From the NCBI GenBank assembly GCA_015680685.1, contig MNCI01024892.1, positions 1,157,238 through 1,215,331 of the forward strand: a DNA stretch of 58,094 nt. Direction: 5' to 3'. The position numbers were made by a program, and so were the translations under genes. The stretch is from Gnetum montanum (lineage: Eukaryota > Streptophyta > Gnetopsida > Gnetales > Gnetaceae). This document shows positions 46,452 to 57,415 of the stretch, in pieces; positions within the stretch are counted from its first letter, which is position 1, and every line of letters starts with the position of its first letter. The notes under the pieces were generated by a model. That model was not told where the DNA came from. It was given only the letters and a program-made list of their open reading frames with translations, and did no database searches.

Positions 46452-49400
46452 ATGGACTCCTTTTACTCAAACACAACCGCCATGGTCGCCACCGATCTAG
46501 GTGTCGCACCTATCAATCCTACAGCAGTCACAGGACCAGCTCCTGGCGCAACGGGGCCTCAGGGACCATTGCGCCATTCATTAAGGCTTCAGGGGAAAGA
46601 GCCTATCTTCACGGTTATAACCCCTGAAGAATACAATTTCATATGCGTTAAGATCCAGGTGAGGCTGGCTCTCAGCCGAGTCGAGCTTGAGGCAAAGCGA
46701 AAGTTTGAGGTGCTCCACCGAGGGGGCTATGATTTTAAGCCGACAGCCTACGACATAATCCCCTTGACTGAACACCAACACGAACTTATCGCACAGTTGG
46801 TCATGGCCAGAGGCCAGACCTCACAACCTACAGTGGAGTCCCAGCATGGGGAAGAGGCAGAGGATGAATTCGTGGCTCTGTCGGAACATTTGTTCCATAC
46901 TCTGACACCCCACACGTCTATAAATCCGTTGTTCCCTTTCAACGGAGAGGCAGCCTCTCTGGACTCAGCCATGACTGCGCAGACGCACATTCCTATCCTT
47001 CCTCAGGCCAATGTGCAGCCGTCAGGGTTGCAAGTGCAGCCGTCAGGGTGGCAAGCACAAATACCGCACCATAACACAGGGGTGGTTCCATCACCATAGG
47101 TACTTAGTATCCCAGCGGTGATCCTGGCGACCACCGCGTCCCATTTCATCCCACAGATACAACCCCATAGCGTATCTGTAACACATCCGGCTCAGACCAT
47201 GCTGTTTCCACATTCGCAAGCTCAACAGATACCCGCGACCGCTCAGCACCAAACATACATCCAACAACCTGCCGTAGGTCAGTGGGCCAACCCAGCAGTG
47301 CAACGTGCTCAGTTTGTGGTGCACGGCGTGCAGCCCCCGGTTGCACTGGTAACACAGGCTCCATAGAGGATCCCGCAGTATACCTATCCCTATTTTGTGC
47401 AGCAGGCAACTTCCAACCCCTCTGCCCAAACCAGTAGGTGGTGGTCTTCACAGGCCCCTCCGCTTGCAGGGATCCCCGCCCAACCAGCAGCCAGCCAGCT
47501 TCTTCCATTGTTTCCGTTTCCTAGCGCCGCCCTCCTGGTCCAACCTCCTATGCCTGCTACACAGACACCTCCGTTAACAGGTCTAGACCAAGCTTTCCAG
47601 CTTATCCAGACGCTTATTGAGGAGGTTCGACGCCTCAAGACCGCTGGATCTGATATCATTCAGATCATGGACTTCTATCAGGATGATCCAATCAATCCAG
47701 TGGTCCCCGTGCTATCGTTGCCACCAGGGATGTCCCTCCCTCATTTNNNNNNNNNNNNNNNNNNNNNNNNNNNNNNNNNNNNNNNNNNNNNNNNNNNNNN
47801 NNNNNNNNNNNNNNNNNNNNNNNNNNNNNNNNNNNNNNNNNNNNAGCATGGGAGAGCTCTATACCATTCTAAAGCCTTCCCTGTTAATGACATCACGAAG
47901 ACTCAGATTAAAGTGTGCGGCCACTGTTGTAACAACAAAGACTCAGACCTGAAGGTGGCTAGATGGGTGTTGGGATCCCCCTCTCCATTATACTTGGTAA
48001 AATGAGGGAGGGACATCCCTGGTGGCAANTATACAGCGTTGGAATGCTACCTTGAATGACATCCACGACCCGATCGCGGACTCCCATCTACTGGCTATAT
48101 TCAAGGGAGCAGTCAACGAATTTATTAAGTCTAAGCTGTATTATCTTTCCCTCGGCAATATACATCAGGCCTTCGCCCAGGTCCGAAGCATCCAAGATGC
48201 TGCGGAGGCTAGCAAAGACCCAGCATATGTCGCCTACAAAAACGCACACAACAAAGCCAAAGACAAAGGCAAGGCAACGACAACAACAGTAGCTGTGCTG
48301 ACTGAAAACACAAAAAACAAGAATAAGAGGGCGCCCACAACAGGACCCCCTGAGGCCACGGCTGGTGCCGCCACCAGCCAAACCACAGCTGTCCGTGAAG
48401 GTTCCCCCCAGCCAAAGCCAAATTTTGAGCGTAAAGATCGTTCAAAATATGCGGCTTTACCTGTGAAGCATTCTGAACTGCTGAAACAACTGTTAGCGGT
48501 AGGACACATTCAACCTAAGAAGGTGTCCGAGGAAGCCCTAAAGTGTCACAGATGCCACTGTGAACTGCTGAAGGACCCTTCCTTAGCTCTGCCTAACGAA
48601 CCAGCAGTTTCGAGATCTTTCAGGTTGGACCGTTTCTGTGACTACCACCAGATGTGTGGTCACGACACGGATTACTGCTGGGCATTGAAGGACAACATTC
48701 AATGCATGATCAACGAAGGTCATCTAAAATCAGACAGCAGTAACCCTACGCGTCCAGAAAACCAAATGCTGCATGTGTATAAGGATCCGTTGAATGCAAA
48801 CTATGATCCTTATACAATCACTGTGGTAAGTACGGACGGTGAGCGTAAGGGACCGCCGAAACAGCCTTTTATTCTGCGTGTCCTCGCCAGCTCACCAAGG
48901 GGACCAACTACTTCAGCGGCAGCCGGTGGGGCCTCACGGCCACCTTTCATTATATGGGCACCTTCCCAAGTATGCCCTTAGTCACGTGATAGTACTCAAG
49001 CCACGGCTCCGTCCACGCCCACGCCTAGAGCACCCTTCATTATCAGGGCACGAGGACCATGGCCTGCTCCTCTCACTGAGGGGCAGACCTCCCATCAAAA
49101 CCACCAGCCATCGCCTCCCAAGCGAAAGGGAGAGAATGCCGCCATTAACGCAACAAAAGACCACCTTACGCTCGGCTTCCCTAAGCCTAGGCCCCTGGCC
49201 TCTGTGCCTTTGTCCTCGCCTCAGAAGTAGGCTAAAGGTACAGAAACGCAGCCACCTTCTCTTGGTAGGAAGAAGAACAACCCCCCCACTGACACCGCTC
49301 CGCCTCGAGAGATTCGTCTTTTGGGCCAAATGGAGGAGGACACGGGGGATAAACAACCCTGCCAAGAGAAGAACCTCCTCGATGCATTCACGCAGGTCAA

Positions 49401-50220
49401 GCAAGCTCTTAAGCAAAAGAACACAACGCTGAGCTTGTACGACCTACTGATGACTTCTCGAGAACACCATGAGGCTATGGTACGTATGCTGACATCCATA
49501 TCAGTGGATGCCAGCCTACCAAAAGAAGAGGAAGCGATACACACTATCATGTTTCCTTCCGAAGCTGAACAACCCAAGCAAACCTCATTGACCTTCCTAG
49601 ACGAGTCTGTCAAAGATGATCCAGAGAAAGGTCAAGTAACGACTGAGCCTATGTTCATTACCATTCGGGTCGGCCAGTACCGGATCCGGAGGGTACACGT
49701 GGATGATGGTGCAGCTGCTAACGTCGTTCCCTATTCCATTGTGGATAGGTTGGGATTGGTCGACCAGATCACTCCCACAACGATAGCCTATGTGAAATCG
49801 TTCAATGGAGCACGGGTTCAATTCCCAACCGAAGCCACATTCTTAGTCATCGAGGAGATGCCCAGCTTCAACTTAATCTTAGGGAGGTCGTGGTTAGCCC
49901 AACTGAGGGTAGTCTCGTCGCCGATACATCAAGAGATACACCTGCCCTACGCTAGAGGGGAGGTTATCATACGCGGCGACGAGGTCATCCCTGAGACCGT
50001 CAACAACATTGAAGAAGAACGGGGTTCGGAGATCGAAGCAACTGACGATTAGTCCTATCTCCAAGTCCCTAAACAAAACGACAACAATGCCGATGGTCTA
50101 GCCTGGGCCGACCTGCCATTTCTAGATGACAGAGTAGAGGAGTCAAATCATAAGCCTCCTCGCCCTTACGTAGCGCTCAACGTGAAGGCCATTAAGAGAC
50201 AATTGCGTATCGACGGTTGA
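46452..50220 (+). pseudogene. gag-protease polyprotein of element E
   Basis: A single frame from the ATG at 46452 (MDSFYSNTTAM) to a TGA at 50218, broken only by five TAG codons (47097, 47364, 48979, 49228, 50050) and by the assembly gap. Parts: N-terminal domain (46452-46880), Gln/Pro-rich stretch (46980-47560), capsid-like core (47590 onward, MDFYQDDPINPVVP), Lys-rich linker, the zinc-finger-like FCDYHQMCGHDTDYC (48640-48684), Pro-rich linker, then protease with VHVDDGAAANVVPYSIVDRLGL (49697-49762) and FNLILGRSWLAQLRVVSS. It supplies the particle protein and the maturation enzyme. One of the TAGs near the gag/pro border could be a natural readthrough signal; the rest look like decay of CAG. 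Confidence 0.88.
47747..47844. other. Assembly gap of 98 N with inverted neighbour
   Basis: The bases before the gap (47718-47746) are repeated as reverse complement at 48000-48028, next to a single N (48029). The piece 47845-48028 only makes sense as gag when read on the minus strand, where it matches 5775-5960 of element A. The piece is inverted in the assembly. Confidence 0.85.
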
Positions 50221-50432
50221 ACAATGGTCTTCTGCGTGTACCACCATTTTCAAGTTATCATACTCCTCGTTTAGCAGCTTCTTTTGTTTGTTTCAACATG
50301 CTTGTACGCTATATTTGCTTTCTGGGTTTACGCTTTTCACTTGTTGCATGTTTTATCATACTCACGTTAACTACGCTTTCTCATTCCTTTACGCATTTAT
50401 CCAAGATTACATTTTTTTACTAGTTGCGCAGT

Positions 50433-50756
50433 TGGCCCGCAATGGCCTTAAACTATGATGGACCGCAATGGCCTTAAACTATGATGGCCCGCAATGGCCT
50501 TAAACTAGTAGCTAGTTTACGCAAACTCATATGCCGGCCTGCAATGGCCTTAAACTAATGGCTAGTTTACGCAAAACTCATATGCTGGCCCGCAAAGGCC
50601 TTAAACTAGTCATACAAAATCAACCTCTTCATATTATTATAAGTAGTTACGCAGTTGGTCCGCAACGACCTTAAACTAGTTATCCGGAGTTATCTACAAT
50701 CACCATTTATGCTTTCTGTGCTTTACGCATCAGGCCCGCAACGGCCTTAAACTAGG
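50433..50756 (+). repeat. Hairpin repeat array a (element E), 7 copies
   Basis: Copies start near 50433, 50459, 50485, 50534, 50586, 50656 and 50731, with consensus ggcccgcaatggccttaaac then tagt. One copy is ggtccgcaacgacc, which changes both stem halves. The array is placed between protease and the antisense gene, as in A. Confidence 0.85.
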
Positions 50757-50934
50757 AATTATGCTATCATTATTACTTAGGTAAACTTTTCAACAGTTAC
50801 ACTCGTACTCTATTGAAAAAAAAAATATATGTAATTGATATCCAACGCATCCACCAGGTTTTATAACATGTCTTTCTATTCATTCGTAACATGGTACTAC
50901 ACTCAACATTAACAAAATTCTACGTAAATAATAA

Positions 50935-52593
50935 TTACGCATTCCCCCTACTGCCACTATCACCAGTATCTCTTAACTCTGAATCCAGCCCCAAAAGGTC
51001 GTCCTCCAGTAGGCCATCGTTTCTGGGAATTATTCCTTCATGAAAGATTGCCTCTTTACGAGGCTCTCGCTCTGATATTGGCTCCACAGGAAGACGCTCT
51101 TCATCGTTTCGTTCCACCTCTGCTTCCACTGTTTCCTCTCCCAGCCTTTCAGCTGGCATATTTTCTCTACCTTCCTCTGGTACCTAAAATCAAATAACAT
51201 CAAAAGTTAGAATAGACGACGCTAGTCAGAAAATTCTCCGACTAAGCCATGCGTAAACTTACTTGCGATGGCCCTGCTTCCGCGGCAAAGGGAAGCTTGT
51301 CCAAACCAGCCCGCAAACACTGCATGATCTCATCCTCTGTCAGGTCTGGCCACACATCCTCGCCCAATGCGGCTCCAGCTTTCACCTTCCCTTCCTCCAT
51401 GCTACTCCAGCAGGGTGGATCTGGGAAGAAAGTAGGGATTGTAGCCTGATTCCTAGGGAAAACCATTGCTCTCTCTAGGGACGCAGTTACGGTCACCTAC
51501 TCTTCGAACTTCTTGCAAGCTTTAGATGCTCCAATGGTGTCCACAAAAACCTCCAGGGATCGAGCTTTAACGACGGAATCGCGGTAACATTTTCTATAAG
51601 CAATGCTTTCCCTTTTATATACATGCTTGTGATCCTTCTCCGTCTGCCCCCATTCCTGTACACTGACGCAGTAATCCCTCCAGTCCCGGCTTTTCTGAGC
51701 TAGGAGTTCAATTTGTATCCTCTGCTCTACTAACGCCCGACTGGTTTGTACGCTGTTCTTGATGGCTGTCCAATAACGGGAGTGATCAATAACAGCGGTA
51801 TGCCAGTCTTCATCCCCCGTCATTCGAGCCTGTAGGAACTCGTACCACGCCCTTAAGCCCTCGACTTCCTTGATCAAGGATTCAATCTTCCCCTCCGACC
51901 GTTGCAGCCTTTTCCATAGGTTTTCATTAACGTTTCTACTTTCCCATACGGAGCGTGTCGAGTGTAATGCACATTTACACATTTCCTCATAAATGTGGCA
52001 TGGCACGAGTGCCCCATCAGGTGGGGGCTCCGCTGTGTCCAGATCAATGGGCTCCGCGGGATCCCATCGGAGGTGAGCTCCTGATAGAAAACAAGCATCA
52101 ATACGGATGACACATTACCAAGACATTATGTTGTAACTTCGTTACAGCTATAACTTACCAGCGCTAGGTTCAACGCATTCCAGATGCTCGATCATGTCAC
52201 TGACGACGCCTTCCATGAAGGCAAATTTATTGGGGAAGTCTCTCCACATTTTGCTAACAGCAGCAGACGTTGAGGCATCTTCTTCCCCTATAGCGTAATT
52301 TGGTTAGACATTACCTCCATTCAAAGATTTTTTCAAACACGCTAACGCACTCATTACCTCTACCGGTGACAGTGGCGATCTCATCAACATCTTCCGTCTC
52401 TTTTTCTCTTTCACGCACTGGAGTCTGTGCATCATTGGTTCCAGTAGCTGGGGCCTCCTCATGCACCCTAGCCTGTACGCGGCTTCCGCTAGCAGCTGGG
52501 GCTGCCTCACGCACTGGAACCTGCACACGGCTCGTATTAACAACTGGGGCCTCTTCTTCCAAAATTAAGGCCCCCTCTCCACGGCTATCACGG
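50935..52593 (-). pseudogene. Multi-exon antisense gene of element E, 5'-truncated
   Basis: Four exons on the minus strand: about 52593-52358, 52287-52159, 52080-51263, 51183-50935 (stop TAA at 50935-50937). Introns of 70, 78 and 79 bp run GTAATG...CTATAG, GTAAGT...CTATCAG and GTAAGT...ATTTTAG. All three joins keep the frame. One TAG (about 51495) interrupts it. Exon 1 is Glu/Ala/Val-rich, exon 2 contains FMEGVVSDMIEHLE, exon 3 has SVWESRNVNENLWKRLQR and a probable coiled coil (LQRSEGKIESLIKEVEGLRAWY), exon 4 is acidic. No family recognised. Exons 2-4 match element A exons at 9870-10007, about 8962-9789 and 8800-8873. The 5' half is removed by the deletion that also took RT. Confidence 0.8.
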
Positions 52594-53345
52594 CAGAATT
52601 CGATCTGCACTATATCGGCCAATCATCCACGAAAGGCCAAGCGATAGCTGACCAGTTAATAACTTCACTGATTAACAATCACGCAACCATAGAACCAGAG
52701 TTCCCAGATGAACATGTACATAGCCTAAGCCCTGTCTCAGCAGGCCTCGAAGCAACGTTATATTTTGATGGAGCTTCCACTGCTAAAGGCGGCAGTGTTG
52801 CCATTGTTCTTACGCTATCGCCTAAGGATGTGCATCTACACGCTTATCGCTTGACCTTTCCTTGTACGAACAATGTGGCAGAGTACGAGGGGCTCCTCAG
52901 GGGATTACTAACTGCCGGTGAACTAGATGTTTAACACCTGGCAATTAGGGGTGATTCGATGCTTGTCATAAATCAAATCACTGGAGTCTACGCCTACAAG
53001 GCTGTACATTTGCAGCCTTACTGCGATCAGGCTAAAGATCTTCTGAGGCGATTTACGACCTTTGACGCCCAACACGTCCCACGGACTGACAACACGCTGG
53101 CCGATGCACTGGCCACCCTGGCTTTACACGTGCCCTCACACCTGTTTAACACCTGCCCTCCATTGATTACAGACTGCACAAACCCTATCATTCAGGCGGC
53201 GCAAATCTCCTCTCTTCTTGAGGAAAGCACGCCTGAATTGTACGATAAAATCAAAACTTATCTTTTACAGGGTGAGCTGCCATCTACATTAACGCGCTAG
53301 GCAATACGTCATCATCGAAGACAGCACTCTCTGTAGACGCTCCTT
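52594..53345 (+). pseudogene. RNase H tail and second RNase H (aRNH) of element E
   Basis: Begins abruptly in the last part of the first RNase H (EFDLHYIGQSSTKGQAIADQ). The aRNH domain then starts LEATLYFDGASTAKGGSVAIVL, continues NNVAEYEGLLRGLLTAGELDV, IRGDSMLVINQITGVYAYKA and ends TDNTLADALATLAL. Acidic active-site residues are visible at FDG, EYE and GDS. There is a TAA near 52932, a TAG at 53298, and a frame change before integrase. This domain, before integrase, marks the Tat lineage. Confidence 0.85.
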
Positions 53346-54402
53346 TGATGGCGTGTTGCTTACCTGCGTTGACAAAGACCAAGCGCAACACATAGTCGGC
53401 GAAGTTCACGAGGGACTATGTGGCGGCCACGTAGCATCAAGGGCTATGGTCCTAAAAATCCGATGCTTAGGATACTACTGGCCATGCATGGAAAAAGACT
53501 ACCTGACAAAGGTTAAAACTTGTGACACGTGTCAGCGTCATGCAAACCTCATCCACGTGTCGCCCACAGAATTGCATACAACGCAGATAACATGGCCGTT
53601 TCAGCGATGGGGACTGGACATCATAGGATCCATCACACCAAAATCTTCTGCAGGGCATAGCTTCATTATTACTGCTACTGAGTACTTTACGAAGTGGGTA
53701 GAAGCTATCCCCCTGCGGAAAATCACATCCCAATAGGTTTGCCATTTTATCTTGGATAACATAGTAACCAGATTTGGTCTACCAAATCCTTCTGTGACAA
53801 CCTAGGCATTAGACAGTCTTTTTCCTCTCCCTATTACCCTCAAGTGAATGGTCAAGCTGAAGCATCAAACAAAATAGTCATCAATCTGCTCAAAAAAAAT
53901 GCTTGACGGTAATAAAAGGTGGTGGCATGACCAGATCCTCTATGTGCTATGGGCATACCGTACTACATGTAGGACAGCTACAGGTAGTACGCCCTATAGC
54001 CTAGTTTACGGATCTGAAGCAATGTTACCTCTCGAATTGCAAATTCCTTCTCTGAGAATGGTCCTCTCCACTGTTATAAATGAGGCTCAACACACTGAGG
54101 CTCGGATAATGGATTTGGATTCAGTGGAAGAGAAGCGGATACAAGCTCTTGATGTGATTGAGAAATATCAAGATAAACAGAGACAAAAGAATCATCACAA
54201 TCTTCAGCAGCGTTCGATCAAAAAAGGAGACCTAGTCCTCAAAGCTGTGTGTGAGCCGGCAGGCAAGTTCTTGGCGAATTGGGAAGGGCCTTTCTCGGTG
54301 GTCGACGCATACAGCAACGGAGCTTTCAGACTCGCAGACATCAACGACAATGAACTACCGAATCCTGTGAACCATGTATACTTGAAGCGGTATTTCATCT
54401 AG
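53346..54402 (+). pseudogene. integrase of element E
   Basis: Zinc-binding VHEGLCGGHVA ... CDTCQRH (53400-53550), first catalytic Asp in RWGLDIIGSITPKS (53600), TEYFTKWVEAIPL, then a TAG (53734). About 57 bases are missing near 53790 compared with A, taking the TDN motif with the second catalytic Asp. The catalytic Glu stretch (QVNGQAEASNK) follows in another frame. C-terminal frame 53899-54402 has LWAYRTTCRTATGSTPYSLVYG and NWEGPFSVVDAYSNGAFRLAD, a GPY/F module. It cannot integrate. Confidence 0.88.
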
Positions 54403-54440
54403 CAGCATCTACGGTGTCGACAGCAGGTATAGCAGTACTC

Positions 54441-54893
54441 GTCCACTACGACGTAAAACTGGCACCAAACATCTGCTATGACGTAAAACTGGCACTGATC
54501 GTCCGCCAAGACAAAAAACTGGCATGTCTTGCATGTGTCCGCCATGACGCTAAACTGGCAGGTGGTAACCGTCCGCTACGACGTAAAACTGGCAATGTTG
54601 TACAGGTCCGCCAAGACGAAAAACTGGCATCTTTTGCACACGTCCGCCACGACGCTAAACTGGCACAGGTAAGTAGCCGTCTGCTGAGACGTAAAACCAG
54701 CACAGATCTGTCCCTGGGTCATGACACGAAACTGACATCCACAACACAGTCTGCTGAGACCATAAATCATACATACCACCATCCGCTACGACGTAAAACT
54801 AGCACCTCTCAGTCTGCCCGGACTTTAAATTGGGATCATGGTCTACTGGGACTTAAAACCAGTAACGGCAGTCTACCAGGACTTAAATCTGGG
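54441..54893 (+). repeat. Hairpin repeat array c (element E), about 14 copies
   Basis: Consensus GTC-six bases-GAC-GTAAAACTGGCA at a 30-36 bp spacing, for example gtccgctacgacgtaaaact. The stem is GTC/GAC, with the outer pair of the other arrays lost in many copies. It lies between integrase and the 3' LTR. Confidence 0.85.
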
Positions 54894-55979
54894 ATGTACA
54901 GATTGCTACCATGTTCAAGCGAGTGTGATCATTCTTGTACAGCAGCACAGCAGATGGGGTGGGATACTGAAATAGTCCCAATTTCGCCATCCCACTGGCA
55001 TCCTACTGATTCCTCGGATAAGCTAAGAGGCATCTTACTGATCCCTTGGAGATGCCGTCGTTGCATCCACTGCAGTGGTGGTACCTCTGAGAGTTTAGCC
55101 TCGCCAGTCGGAGCCTCGACGAAATCCTCGTCGGCAACGGTCTTGGGAATCTCTGCCAATCATTGCTATCGGACACCGGCCTCGCAGATTCATCTGGCCG
55201 GTTCCTCATGCGGCCAGTTAGCTGCACTGTGTCTGATGCCTTTTGGCAAAGATATGCAGTGCCAATCGTCAGGATTGGCGGCTCCTCCCTCGTGCTCCGA
55301 CTCCTTCTTTACAGCCCATTCGCTCTATCTCACATCAAACGGCGTTTGTTTCAAGAACCTCGCCTCTTGTTCATGAGCAATGGTGTCCTCTGTTTTCTTT
55401 TGTGGTTGCAGGTTACTTGCCTTGGAGAATGTCGTCCAAAGGTGCATCCATCTGAGTGGTAAAGTACAACAGCGTGTTGAAATGGCTGCTCAGGTTTGCC
55501 CGACCACTTAGCTCTGCATGTCTATACCTCGCACAATCCTACCCTTAACTCTTGTTTTCCTTCATCCCCACCACCTGGTTCCCATACGCAAAACCTACAT
55601 ACGCAAGAATTCATTTTCCACACTCACGCTAGCAGAGACATCACAGAAAGTGATGTGCAATGCTCCTTTTGCACGCATTCCTACTATAATCGGTAACAGA
55701 GAAACCTCAGGCTGATGCGCTACGCTTGTCTGAAAGCATTCCCGTTGACCGCGTATTTCATACCCCTACCATCATAACTCATTTTGCATTTTCCCTGAAC
55801 CTGTTTCCAGCTATATCCCTCTATCTCCCATACCTTCCAGTCTTGCTCTTTCATGTTGATAGGGCAACACTTGAGTAGCCATGGATGAACGATGTTCTTA
55901 CTTTTGCCAATTCGGTGTTTCGCATTCTTTGTCGACATCTTTCGGGTAAGCCCTTCAACCGTCAACAAAGAGGGGCCAT
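54894..55979 (+). other. 3' non-coding region of element E
   Basis: A frame open from 54414 to 55376 runs through array c and this region, but it encodes only the repeat words and low-complexity sequence and has no recognised domain. The purine tract aaagagggg (55967-55975) lies directly before the 3' LTR and would prime plus-strand DNA synthesis. Confidence 0.6.
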
Positions 55980-57357
55980 TGAAACATCATGAAAATTACG
56001 AGTCGGCCTCAGGCAAAGATTCGCAATTCAAGCGAGAGCGCGCGCATCAGTTTTGTTCAAGGACAAGTTTACGCTCTATTACGCACGACAGTGTAATGAG
56101 CGTAATAAGCTCCAAAATAGTCAAAGGTCAGAGAAGCACAACAGTTCGACACTTTTCTCGCGGCGCATGAATAACTTATCTTTACGCTCATTACGCGGTG
56201 GTGTGTACCATTGCGTATGTCATCATTAAAGCTAGGCATGATTTCTGCTTCATCACGCGCAGCTGCGTAGTGAGCATAAGTTGCACATTATTTACGCATC
56301 ATCACGCGCAGCTACGTAGTGAGCATAAATTATACATTATTTACACTTCATCACGCGCAGCTGCGTAGTGAGCGTAAGTTGCACATTATTTACGCTTTGT
56401 TACGCGCAGCTGCATAGTGAGCGTAAGACAATTATGAGCCTGTTGTTTTTACACCAGATTACGCTCATACACGCAATGCATCGCGAACGAGTGTAATACA
56501 GCCTGAAAGCAATTGACGCATGCTCACCATGTACCTGCTCTTCACACGCACAACACTCAAATGAGCGTGTTGTGCGTAGTCACAGTCTGACTTAAAATGA
56601 TCAATTCAATGGGACCCGAAATATCCGGGACCCACGTCATCAAGGTTGCGCCTTTCCCATGGAGCGTCGCGGCCTATAAATACCTCAGGTGACAAAGATA
56701 CAAGGGTTGGCAAATCAGAGAAGCAGAAGCATTTTTTGAGCACCAGAGCATTTAGCACTTTGGAGCAGAGATACAGAGAACAACGCTTTGACAATTGTTG
56801 ACAGTATCACCTTACAGCCGAAGTAAAGCGCAGTCCGCTTTAAGCACCGGTGACAGGAGTAATCGTTCTGCTGGAGAGACTCTATCAATCAGAAACAATT
56901 GATCGGTAGACGTCGAAGCTTGGCCTTCCTTGCATCTCAGCTTTAGCCCACGAGGTAGATTGGACTTCTATTTAGACTGTTTTGCTTGCTGTTTTGTGCT
57001 TGTTTCACATCCTGTAATCGGGGATTCCCCAGTGTAATTTCTCATGAAAAATACACATTTTTAAGTCAAAGCGCAGATCTTGAAGCTACATGCTTCTCTT
57101 ATGTTAGCCTCCTTTTATCGTGTTTAGCATTATCACCGTTGCAATCCGTCTACATCGTTTTCCCCTCGTTTTACGACTCCTCGAAACAGATCGCTTTCTT
57201 TTTACATAATTTTCATTGTTTTACTGACCCGTAAGTCCCTGTCAAGGTGCCACGGATTCATTTTTTCCAGCATAGCCCTCACGCGGATCCGTGGTTAAAA
57301 CTGTATACACGGGACCTCGATTGGTATTTCCAGCTACCGACGTTTTCCGTCACTACA
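55980..57357 (+). repeat. 3' LTR of element E
   Basis: 1378 bp, TGAAACATCATG to GTCACTACA. TATA box at 56674-56682. Palindrome units at 56243-56426. It includes the stretch gtaagtccctgtcaaggtg onward (57231-57325) that the 5' LTR lacks. Confidence 0.92.
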
Positions 57358-57362
57358 AGGGT
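57358..57362. repeat. Target site duplication AGGGT, right copy
   Basis: Pairs with 44907-44911 and closes element E. Confidence 0.85.
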
Positions 57363-57415
57363 TAATCAGTTAATCAAGAACATTAAATAACGGTGAAAAT
57401 TGCACAACAATAGAA

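Larger units (their letters stand above)
44912..57357 (+). mobile_element. Element E: Tat-like gypsy retrotransposon inserted in D
   Basis: 12.4 kb, two LTRs, target duplication AGGGT. Order: LTR, primer site, gag-pro in one frame, hairpin array, antisense gene (minus), aRNH, integrase, hairpin array, purine tract, LTR. Compared with A it has lost the antisense gene's 5' half, array b and all of RT and most of the first RNase H by one deletion at about 52593. The LTRs are very similar to each other, so this is the youngest insertion in the window. It also holds a 98-N gap. Confidence 0.92.

Noticed and set aside
48088-49613. Several long minus-strand frames over the gag-pro region of E
   Set aside because: The sense frame has recognised gag and protease motifs; the minus frames show no motif and are not kept in element A.
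50433-50756. Short regular repeats as a possible CRISPR array
   Set aside because: Eukaryotic context, diverged units, irregular spacing and hairpin covariation; no cas-like gene.
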